The position numbers and the translations under genes were made by a program. From Tretioscincus oriximinensis (taxonomy: Eukaryota > Chordata > Lepidosauria > Squamata > Gymnophthalmidae): a DNA stretch of 64,000 nucleotides. Shown one piece after another: positions 34,501-46,500 of this stretch (the stretch's first letter is position 1; the number at the start of each line of letters is the position of its first letter). The notes under the pieces are model-generated. The model worked only from the letters and a program-made list of their open reading frames with translations, had not been told where the DNA came from and ran no database searches. The DNA is taken from contig JAJVDF010000589.1 in the NCBI GenBank assembly GCA_022410635.1, forward strand, positions 625,699 through 689,698, written 5' to 3'.

Positions 34501-37500
34501 CTGCATGGGGCCCTGCCCTGTGGACTGCAGCTCCCAGCCTGCACTGCTGGGAGTAGGAAGCCTCTTTCACCAATCTGCACCTAATCCTGCCCACAGGAAT
34601 CATTTTTTCTCCTTACAGGGAGGTAGCTGGAGGACTTAACTGTAAACTGTATCAAGAAACAGGAGCCTGCCATTCACATGCTAATGCAAGTTTGGCATTC
34701 CAGATATATATCCAGAATAAGACCCATTGCAGAAAAAGCCTTGCCCCTCAGAGCCAGGAAGTTGTAACAAATTAACCAAAGAATGACGTTGACAAGGCAG
34801 TTGCAAGGCAATTAGTAGTATTGGAATGGTGTATAGCGGGCAAAATTTATCTGAGCGTTTGCTTTAATTTTGGATCTGAAAAAAGGGACACTAAGAATAA
34901 AGCTGTGTTGCTAAGTAACTTATAAGATAGGCTTTAAAAAACTGAGACTTCCTTGCAGTCTCATCCCACTGTTTCTAGTCTTTCCATGTGCCAATAAGAA
35001 CAAAGCTGATCTCTCTGTTCTGTGAAAAGCCCTTCAGATATTTGTAGGGAGCTATCAAGTCTCCTCTCAGTCCTCTCTTTTGCACACTAAACATCCCTAG
35101 ATCCTTTAAATGTTCCTCATAGGACATTTTTTCCAGACTTTTCCAGAAATTGGATGAGTGGGCATCAAAGTGGAAAATGCACTTCAATTTAAGCAACTGC
35201 AAAGTCATGCACATTGAGGCAAGAACCCCAATTATTCCTACCAACTGATGGGAACCAAGATTTCTGTGTCTGAGCAAGGATCTTGAGGTATTGGTGGACA
35301 ATTCAAGGAAGATGTCAACCCAGTGTGCAGCAGCAGGAAAAAAAGGCAAATTCCATGTTGGGGATCATTAGGAAAGGAATCGAAAACAAGTCAGCAAATG
35401 TTGTTTTGCCTCTTTATAAACCTCTGGTGAGGCCACATTTGAAATCCTGTGTTCAGTTCTGGTCATCACATCTCAAGAGGGATATTGTGGAACTAGAAGT
35501 CAGGTTGCAACGTCTGGGCCTCTTCGGCCTCGAAAGGTGACGTTTGAGAGGTGATCTGATTGAAGTGTACAAAATCCTGCATGGGATGAATAGGGTGAAT
35601 AGAGACAAAATGTTTTCTCTATCACTATCTGCCCACTCTGATGGGCAGAAAAGTGAGAACAGACAAAGGATTTTTTTTTCACCCAGAGGGTCATCAGCTT
35701 GGGAAATTTACTTCCTGAAGAGGGGGTAGTAGCTAACAGCTTGGATAACTTCAAGGCAGGACTATACAGGTTTATGGACACCAAGGGTACAAATGGATCC
35801 TAGGATGGATGTCTGGATGCTGCCTCCAGGATGGAGCAACAGGTAGTGCTCCTGAAATGCCATTTGCAGGGAGTCATGAACAGGAGCATATTTTGCCTTC
35901 TTCTATTTGGACTGCCCAAGTGCATCTGGTGGGCCTCTGTATGAAACAGAATGCTGGAGTAAATGGGCTCTGGCCTGATCCAATATGAGTCTTCTTATGT
36001 TCTTATCCTTGTAACTCTCCTCTGAACCTGCTCCAGTTTATCAATGTCCTTTTTAAACTGGGATGCCCAGAATTGAACCCAGGACTCTTAAGTGTGGTCT
36101 GACTGTAGTGAGGAATAATTATTTCATGTGATCAAGACTTTATGCTCTTCCTAATACATCCCAGGATTGTGTTGTCTCNTGTTTAGTCTATGATCTAACA
36201 GAACCCCAGGACCTTTTCACAGATTACTATATGTCTTTGATGTTGTGATATATAAATAAGTAACAAACACTAAATACTTGTATACAATTGTATTACTGTG
36301 TCTTGGTACTTAGACTCTGAGTTCAGGTGTAGGACTTTGAATTTCTCCCTGTTACAGTAAGTACAGCTAATTGCTCAATCTTGCGTATTATCTTCTTCTT
36401 GCATATTATCAGTGAATAAACACAGAAGAGAAATTCGAAGTCATTACGTGGCTAGTGGAAATTCAGTCTTGTCTGAATGAGATGATTGAAGTGTATAAAA
36501 TAATACATGGGGTGGATAAGGTGAATAGAGAAAAATCATTTTCTCTAGCACCCAACACTAGGAACAGGGGGCACTGCTTGAAACTGACAGGCAGAAGAAT
36601 GAGAATAGATAAAGAAAGGTATTTTTTCACCCAGAAGGTCATCAGCCTTTGAAATTTACTTCCAGAAGAGTTGGTGGTAGCTAGCAGCCTGAATAGAATC
36701 AAGACAGAGTTAGATACGTTTATGAACACCAAGGGTATAAATAGCTACCTGGGTGGATCTTTTGAAACTGCCTCTGGGATGGAGCAACAGGGAGGACTCG
36801 TGAAATATCATATGCAGGTGACGAGAACAGTGAAGATTTTGCCTTCTTCTGCTTCAGGCTGCCCATGGGCAATTGGTGGGCCTCTGCGTGAGACAGAAGG
36901 CTGGACTAGATGAGCTCTGGCTGCTAAAGAGGCCTTCTGGGAATTCCTCTGCTTTCAGAGACGCAAGGGATCGGGGCACGACACAGGGCTTCTCTGCAAC
37001 ACTTTGCAGCAGGGATGGCTTGTAGCCTCTGCAGCAGCAACTTCAGAAGCAATATAGGAAGCCACAGCTCGAACATAAGGACATAAGAGGAGCCCTGCCA
37101 AATGGAGGCGGAACCCATCTAGTGCAGTCTTCATTCTCACACTGTGGCCCACCAGTAGCACCTGAGCTGCCTGAAACAGAAAAAGGCAACATCTTCATCT
37201 GTTCTCAATTCCCTGCAAATGGTATTTCAGGAATCCTGCCTCTTAGAGTTGGGAAGGAGCGCACAGGAGGAGCAGTGTTTGTGTATTTCTGGGGGATAGG
37301 GCTACAGTGGGCACGGCTAGGAGCCTTTGTGCGCCATATAAAAAGCCTTTGCTGGCCAATTTGGCCACTGGGCTGCAGTTTCCCCACCCCTGGCCTAGAA
37401 CTTTACTTAGATATTGATTTATACTATTTTTAATTTGTCAATTTTGTATTGTTGTTTTATAGTTGGCCATCCTGAGACCTTTAGGTATAGGGTGTGGTAT

Positions 37501-40500
37501 AAGTACAAATAAATAAATCATGGTTGCAGCAGGTGTTTCTACATGTGCTAAAAAGGGTTGGCAGGAATTGAAATACAGTTTAAGTCTGGCTGTTTTATAG
37601 GTTTACCTGCCTTTAAATTTGTGACTTGGCCCCAGGCTGTGACCCAGAACTGCTTGTGATGTCACCCAAGTTCTTTGTGACATTGGGAAGCTGTGAGCAC
37701 CATCTTGACCTAATTGAGTCAATATGACATAACTCTGGTGCTAAGAGATCACCTCTTAATTTGCTGTGAAAGCCTTGTCCTTTGGGTTTGGATTAGTAAG
37801 GGACATGTAAATTGATTACCGGTAGTTAAAATTTTAACAACAGTTTTGCAAAAAAGACATTTAAAAAGATGAGAAGGTATCGTCGATCATCCCACATCGT
37901 CTTCGTCAAATATCTGATTGTGCCATCCTTCTTTCCAAGCTTAGGTTAGTGTGTGGAAGGATAGTGTATATTTTCTTCTATGGTTTTGTGCGTTCCCCCC
38001 CCCCCCCCTTTAATTTAAAAATCATTATAGCTCTTAAAACAGTGATGGGGAAAGCCAGCCCGCAGGCCAGGCCCAACCTGTGGAGCCCCTTGATCCTGCC
38101 CACAGATCTTCCCGTCTCTCCCCACGTGACTTTTTAAAAAGAAAAAGGAGCGCGCAATGATCTGGAGATCTGGGAGACTCTGAAGTCTCAGACTTGCTGG
38201 TCAGACTCTGAGACTGACCAGCAAGCAGAAAGCCAAGGGAGAGAAAGAGTGGGTGCTGGTGCACGCAACGGCATTCAGGGAAGGAGAAAGGCGCGGGCAA
38301 GAACAGTTCTGTGGCATCAGCTGCTGTGCTTTTTTCAGAAGGACAGGGTGGGCTTCTATGCATTAGATCTGGGGGGCTGGGGGGCCTGGAGTAAGGGAAG
38401 GGTGTATGGCCCCAGGTAATTTTACAAATATCAAAATGACCCATCACAGAGAAAAGATTCCCCACCCCTGTATTACAACATTTCTTAATCCTTAAAAGCA
38501 TCCTTGTAGACAGTGTCAAGGTAGCTTACATAACATCAAGAATAAAAACAATTAAGATAATAATTAAAATAATATTTATAATTATTTCTATCCCGCTGGC
38601 CTAGAAGTGCTCTGGCCCGATCCAGTATGGCTCTTATGTTCTTAACAGTGTAGGCATTCTTGCAGATTGAACATAAGAACATAAGAAGAGCCATACTGGA
38701 TCAGGCCACAGCCCATCAAGTCCAGCCTTCTGTCTCCCACAGAGGCCCACCAGATGCACCTGGGCAGTCCGAACAGAGGAAGCAAAATATGCTCCTGTTT
38801 ATGACTCCCTGCAAATGGTATTTCAAGAGTCTTGCCTGTTGCTCCATCCCGGAGGCGACATCCAGACATCCATCCTAGTATCCGCCGTCACTGGAAGTCT
38901 TCAAACAGAGACTGGATAGTCATCTTTCTGGGATGGTTTAATGAATCCTGCATCGAGCAGGGGGTTGGACTCGATGACCCTGGAGGTCCCTTCCAACTCT
39001 ATGATTCTATGATTCCGTTTATACCCTTGGTGTCCATAAACCTGTCTAGTCCTGTTTTGAAACTATCCAAGCTGTTAACTGCCACTACCTCTTCAGGAAG
39101 TAAATTCTACAGGCCGATGGCCCTCTGGGTGAAAAAATACTTACCTTTGTCAGTTCTCATTTTTCTACCCAACAGTTTTAAGGAGGGCCCTCTGGTCCTT
39201 GTGTTGTGTGATAGAGAAAACATTTTTCTCTATTCACCCTGTTGATCCCATGCATGATTTTGTATATTTCAATGAGATCACCCCTCAAACGTCTCCTTTC
39301 AAGGCTGAAAAGGCCCAGACGTTGCAGTCTTGCTTCGTAAGGGAGGTGCTCCAGACCCTTGATCATTTTTGTTGCCCTTTTTTGCACCTTCTCTAGTTCC
39401 ACAATATCTTTTTTGAGATGTGGTAAGCAGAATTGTACATAGTCCTTTTCTGCACCTTCTCCAGTTCCAAAATATCCCTCTTGAGATGTGGTGACCAGAA
39501 TTGAACACAGTATTCCAATTGTGGCCTCACCACAGATTTATAAAGAGGCAAAACAACATTTGCGGACTTGTTTTCGATTCCTTTCCTAATTTTCCCCAAC
39601 ATGGAATTTGCCTTTTTTGCNGCTGCTGCACACTGGGTTGACATTTTCATTGAATTGTCCACCAACACCCCAAGATCCTTTTCTTGCTTGGTCACAGAAA
39701 GCTTGGTTCCCATCAGGTGGTAGGAGTAGTTTGGGTTTTTTGTCCCAATATGCATGACCTTGCACTTGCTTAAGTTGAAGTGCATTTGCCACTTTGATGC
39801 CCACTCACCCAATTTCAATAAATCACTCTGGAGTGCCTTACAATCATTTTCAGTTTTCACTACCCTGAACAATTTAGTGTCGGCAGCAAACTTGGCTACT
39901 TCACTATTTACCTCAGCATCCAGATCATTTATAAACATATTGAAAAGCAAGGGTCCCAGTACAGATCCCTGGGGTACCCCACTTCTTACCTCTTTCCACT
40001 CAGACAACTGTCCATTTAATACTACCCTCTGTTTTCTATCTTTTAGCCAATTTCCAATCCAGGACAAAGTCTGTCCTCTTATACCATGAGTATGGAGCTT
40101 TTTAGAAGCCTTTGATGAGGGACTTTATCAAAAGCCTTCTGAAAATCTAGATAGACAATATTAACGGGATCCCCTTTATCTACATGTTTGTTAACACTCT
40201 CAAAGAATTCTAGCAAGTTGGTAAGGCATGATTTACCTTTGCTGAAGCCACGCTGAGTTTCATTCAGCATGCTGAGTTTCCAAGACTTTACCTGGAATTG
40301 ATGTTAAACTGATGGGTCTATAATTTCCGGGATCACCCCGGGATCCTTTTTTGAAGATTGGTGTTACATTAGCTACCTTCCAGTCTACTGCTACTATGTC
40401 TGATCTTAAGGAAAGATNAAATATTTTGGTTAGAAGTTCAGCAATTTCGCATTTGAATTATTGGGTGAATGCCGTCTGGCCCTGGAGATTTATAAATGTT

Positions 40501-43500
40501 CAATTTATTAAGGCTAGCAAGGACCTCCACCCTTGTTATCTCTATCCAGTTTAATTACTCTGGTGTTCTTTCTGAGAAAACTAAATCTGTTGTGGGTAAA
40601 TTCCCTTTGTCTTCTTCAGTGAAAACTGAAGCAAAAAATTCATTTAACCTCTCTGCAATCTCCACGTCCTCCTTGATTATGCCCTTTTGAAGGTTTGGGG
40701 AAACTTTGGCCCTATTCAGATGAGCTTCTTTTCTGTGCTCGTTCTTTTATTCCAGTGAAAAGCCAATTGGAGTCTGCTCGCACATTGCCTGTATTATTCC
40801 ACATTATCACAGTGAGAAGCTGATGTTTCAATCGGACCATGTATTCCTGTCCCATTGCACCTGTGGAAACTTCTCTGCACATTGGGCGCAACGTCTCCTG
40901 ATTAGCTTTTCTCTCCCTTCCCTTGGTACGTTTCACCTCAAGGAAGTAAACAGAGCACATGCCTTGCCTCAAATCTCGCGGGAGATCTAAGCACTCCTCC
41001 TCCATGAAGCCAGCTGGGTGACCTTAGGCTAGTCTCAGTTCCCTAGAGCTNTCTCAGCCCCACGAACTTCACGACGTATCTGCTCTGGAGCTAAGAAAGA
41101 AGAGCCTCTTGAAGTCTTTTCAAGTTCAGAAAAGCAGTGTATAAAAACCATTCTCCTCCTCCATACCTTGCATGATTTCATACACTCCATTCAGGTCACA
41201 AAACTGAAGGGGAGACATGGCGCCCTGATTTCACTAACATTGGTGGAGACCCATTCCTACTTTACAGCCTTGAGGACTGGTTGTCCTAATGACCGTCGGC
41301 AGGTAGCGTCTCTTTCCAGAGTCTCAAACATTTAATGATCCTGCGAGCTCACTGAATAAATTGATGCATATCACAAAGTGTGAGACGTATTTTGTCCCTT
41401 GGTGTTTTAATATTAAAATTTTCTTTTTAAACAGATGACATAATCAAATTAAATAAGAAAGAAGAGAGGAAGCAGAATCTTCCTCGAAGGATGTGGGGAC
41501 TTCAGCAAAATGGGCCACGACAGTTCAGGATGAGGAGGACCAAGTGGGGAATCCAGGAGTATTCAGGTAAGTTCTGCATCCCTCCCATTCCCCCAGTATT
41601 GGAGGTTGTGGCTGTTGGTGGCTTTATGCTTGGGTTGAGTTGCCTAAAACTGTGGATGACAGCAATGGGACGCTCTGGGTTCCGTCACTGAGCAGAGTTC
41701 TCTGAACCTTGCATTTTTCAACTAAGTCATTGTTACCAAAATGTTTCCATCATTACATACATGGGCCATTTCTGATTAAGTCTTTAAGCTTTACAGTTTT
41801 ACAGAATTGCTCATTAGTGTAAATTTGCGCATATCTCGTCCAGGGGATCCTGCACCAAAGGAATGGGAAGCAAGTGAGCAGAGAGGGCAGAAAAGTGAGG
41901 ACAGACAAAGGTGAAGTATTTTTTTCAGCCATCAGGGTATCAGCCTGTGGAATTTACTAGCTAGCAACCTTGATAGCTTTAAGACAGGATTAGACAGGTC
42001 CAGGGAAGCCAAGGGTATAGATAGCTACTAGGGTGAATCTCTGGTTACTGCCTCTGGGATGGAGCAAAAGGCAGGATTCCTGATGTACCGTTTGCAGAGA
42101 GTCAAGAACAGGTGTTAGATTTTGCCTTTTTCTGCTTGAGACTGAACAGGTGCAATTGGTGGGTCAGTGTAGACTACGGCAGACCCCATTTGGCTCATCC
42201 ACAAGCCGATGTAGATTATGGCAGGCAACACCTTAAACCTTGGGCAGGTCACCTCTCAGGGACAAAGCTGAACCTCAACTTGGCCTCATGCTATCAAAAT
42301 CACCTTCACTTATTTCTCCCACTACAGGTTTTAGCAAAAACCGCCTTGGGCGCAGAAAGCAGGTGGCTGGAAAGAGGCGCCCATACAGTCTTAAAACTGG
42401 GTTAGCGGCAAGGAAAGCCTTAGGCGCTCGCAAAGGAATCGGCGCCCTCAACAGATCACTTCTCAGTGAAAAGGTAAAANTGACGTCATGTTGTATGTTA
42501 GGTGGGTGCCTATCGCAGCATGGAGAGGGACTGGGGTTGCTATATAAGACCTGGGAAGAGAGCTGCCACTTTAATGTGGGAAAGAGGAAGCTTCAGCAGA
42601 TGTTGCAGGCATTATAAGATGCAGCTGCATCATTTTTATATTTTACTAGTGGAATGGGCTCTAGCCCCTCTTCCCCTTTGTTCCAGCCCACTCCCTCCCT
42701 TGCCCCTCCCATCCCCCTTTCGCGCGCTGCTTCTTTTTTTCTTTCTTTTGTTCCTGCTTTCCATTTATGTTTCCTTCCTTCCCTTTCTTCGTTCCTTTTT
42801 TTCTTCTTTCNTTCCTTTCTTCCTTTCTTTCCTGCTTATCTTTCGCCCCTCCTTTCTGGAGGCTGTCAAAGTTCCGAGCCCTGTCATTGGTCATTATACC
42901 TCGGAACGTTGGACTCTTTGATCCGCCTTTTCTTACGTTTGCAGATACACCCATTAAAACTGGAACTTTCCTGTCCTGGATTACTTCTGGCAACACTAGA
43001 TAAGCAGTAGCATTTTTCATATTGTTTGCATTGCGCTATCAAAACGGTTTCCCTGCAGTACTTTCAGCAACTGTTGTTTTTAGCAGGCCTGTTTTGTAGG
43101 CTCGGAACTTTTGATTTTTGCTTCTTGCTCTGAAACCTTTGGTTATAGGATGGATAGAAGTATAATTAAAAATAATTATAATTCTGAAGTATTTTGCAAG
43201 GAGGTCTTGTAGCATATTATAGCCTAATCTGAAGAAGATTTACATAAAGGAAAAAAAACACACATGAAAAACAAAAAAAAGAAGGTAGGTAGCACAAACC
43301 TTCATAGAGAAGACTACATTTTCAGATCTGCTTCCTGTTTGGTTTTGGTTTTTAATTTGGGCAACATTCACGGTCCTAGGATTGTGTGAAAGAGAAAATA
43401 TTTTTTTCTCTATTCCCCTTTCCCATTCCATGCATGGTTTTATATGCTGCAATCAAGATCACCTCTTAAACACTATCTTTCAATGCTGAAGAGGTCCAGT

Positions 43501-46500
43501 CATTGCAGACTGACTTCATAAGGAATGTTGTTCCAACCCCTTTTTAATATGGCCTCACCACAGATTTGCAAAGAGGGAAAAGAACACTTGCTGACTTGTT
43601 TTCCATTCCTTTTCTAATAGCTGCTAACATTGAATTTGTCATTTTCACTGCTTTTTTCTCACACCAGTGACTGTCTGGGTGAAAAAATACTTTCTCATCT
43701 CTGCCCTAATCCTTCTTCCCATCCTGCTGTTGTCACCCAGGAATTGTGTGATAGAGATTTGTTGCTCTTAAACATTTCAATCCTAGAGTAACTACATTGC
43801 TTCCCTTGTGCTTTGCATCATTCCTGACTTGCAAAATTCCCTCTCAAGAACATACAGCGGAACTACTCCATTTTGAAAAGGAGAACAAACATTCAGCGGC
43901 CAGCTGAACTTCAAAGGCGGCCGGGATCTGTTCTTCGGAGGCCGCCAACCTTGTTAAACAGAAGGTGGGTCTGTGGAATATTTCTAGCAGGAGTTGAATT
44001 GTTGAAGGTTTTTGTTTTCATTATTAAATCCAAATAATACTTTTCCATTGGAGCCTTTAAAGCTGAAGAAGAAAAATGACTTCTTTTTCATTCATCATTT
44101 CTTTGAAAGATAATGTGACCCGTACCCAAAATAAATACGAAACTTCTGTATATTTTAATATAAGGCTGTTGGTGCATGTACCAGGCTAGTTCTGCTTTAG
44201 TAAATCTGTATTAGTTTGATGCAGATTAGTTATAGAATTTTTCCCAGCATTAAGCAGGGTGGACTACACTAAATGCATGCTGCATTGCAGGTTTGAGGTT
44301 CTTAAGCCTCCAGGTTGGAATTAGCCTCCGGGTTCCTGTAGCCAAATGCAGGTAGAGCTGCTAGGTTTGTGTGCACCACATTGATTCAGAACATAAGAGG
44401 AGACCTGCTGACTCGGGCCACAGCCCATCTTGTCCAACCTTCTGTTTCATGCAGTGGCAGTGCGGTGAGTTACCCGGTGAGGAAATTGCACCCTGGGAGC
44501 TTGGAAATTGTAGGGATAGGCAAGTCACACAGCACGTGTGAAAGTTTGGTGACATCTCTTCNGGGCCGGGACTAGAAATGTCACTCTGGGCACCATTCCT
44601 GGAAGTAGAAATTGGACAAATGTCACTTCTGGGCCCCAGGGTGCCCTTTCTAGAAGCAAGGGCTGGAAGTGACATCACAAATGACGTCACTTAAGAACAT
44701 AAGAGGAGCCTTGCTGAATCAGGCCAGAGTCCACCTAGTCCAGCAGTCTCTCTTCCTCTCTTTACAGACCTAATGTACAACCAGTTTCTGCCAGAATTGG
44801 AAATAAACTCTACCAGCAAAAAGATACACGTCAGGCAACATTCCTGTTTCGAAGAGGCTTGAAGGTAACATGGAAATTAAAGCAATTTGTAATTCACCTA
44901 CATCATCAAAATCATAATCTAAAATGCTGTTTTTCCATAGATCTTAAGATCTCTAGTAACGTACTGAATCAGCATGTCTTTCTGTGCTCAGCTGGCAATT
45001 GCTCCTATTAATAAAACACACGTCGTCGCCAATGGACCTGGTGTGAGCTCTGGGATTGTTCTTTATTCCGACCAATCACAGAGCTCGGATGGGGGCAGCA
45101 CATGCATCGGCGTGACTCGCTAACTGGGTGTGAGCAGAAAGATGCCCACTCTGTCAGTGAACAACGGCAGGGGCCAAAACCAGAAGCACATGCGCCCCCT
45201 GTCACTGCTTCACCTGGCAATATGAGGTTTAGGCCTTTGTAGTCTCAAATAGTCACATTGGTCCTGAAAAAATCTGCACTGGTCGCCTGTTCCCTCCCAA
45301 ACCAAACCCAAGGGTTTGAATTTGACATATAAAGCCCTGAACAGCTTGGGACCTGGTGATATGAAGGGGTGCGTCCTCCCGCGGGATCTCAAGGAAAAGG
45401 ACTCCTTGTAGTTTCAGAGGTGCAAAGGTTAGGTATATGCAGGGGGGCTTTTCTGTCATAGCCACTGTGGAATACTCTCCTTTTGGAGGGTTGCCCAGGT
45501 GCCTCCAGTGTATAATTTTTGGCACCTGGTTAAAACTTAACTAATTGATTCTTAGATCCTTCTGGATTTTGTCTTGCCAGAGGGGAGGTGAAGAGGGTTT
45601 TATTTTAAACTAGTGGAATTAGCCNGTTGTGTTATGGTAAAGCAACAANTCGTAGCCTCTCCTCCCCCTTGCTCCCACCCATGCCCCCACCCTCCCCCTC
45701 CCTCCCTTTCTGCTTCTTTGTTTCATTCTTCTTTCCATTTTCCTTTCCCTCTTCCTCTCCCTTTTTTAATCTTCCCTTGTAGTTTACCCACCCTGGGGCC
45801 CACAGTGAAGAGCAGGATATAACTTTCTAAATGAACAAAAATAAATGCAGCTATTGCTTGATACAGAAGCTTGGGTGTAGAGCAGGAGACAGAAAGGCAG
45901 ACAGACCAAATACTGCTGTTTGGAAAAAGTAAATCTGGAATTGCTGATACAGACCAAGCAGGGTAGAGTGCAAAAAAGACCAGTTATGTACAAAGCAATT
46001 GCAACCTTGATAATCTTTCAGAACATAGCTGTAAGGCTCTGGTTGTATAGATGTAAGTCAAAAAAAGATGAGAAAGTATTTGCTCTAATAATGCAAAATA
46101 TCTCAGGTTTCTCATGGCTTGTATCATGGCTTCGTGAAACATTAAGCCAAACAAAAGTCCATTGTGTCTCCTTTTTCCCTTTGGCAAGAGACTGAAAGTG
46201 ACTCCCCTAAGCCACTATCCAGTAGAAGCAGGATAGTTTGGACTTTTTGACACAATGCTAGAGAAAAGGTCAAGGAAGCCAAAGGGTCATATAAAACAGG
46301 ATGTGGGTTCATTGCAGTGAATATATCAGATGCTTAAATCAGTTTCTTGCTTTCGACAAGTGAAAGCAGCTGACGTGAGTGAAGGGATTTAGGCCATAAT
46401 TATTACTAGCCACTCTGAGCAAGAGGCATTCCTGGGTGAAATTAAATGCACCCACTAATTCCAGACCATTGGCAGGGGCTGGAGAGAGTCAATGGTTTTC

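Larger units (their letters stand above)
25541..41434 (+). other. FYTTD1: FYTTD1 intron 1
   Basis: This 15.9-kb intron is dominated by CR1/L3, CR1 and L2 LINEs, SINEs and short repeat families listed separately. I recognise nothing in 26890-27230, 27680-28010, 28350-29140, 30640-31390, 33090-33420, 37530-38030, 40700-41000 and 41170-41430. Confidence 0.75.

Noticed and set aside
39393..40067. 224-residue minus-strand reverse-transcriptase frame as a possible active gene
   Set aside because: It is part of a truncated LINE with a damaged catalytic box (FAAD), an N and a nested insertion. A relic, not a host gene.
41435..41437. ATG at the first base of FYTTD1 exon 2 as an alternative start
   Set aside because: It is out of the UIF frame; the bases belong to a split Asp codon.
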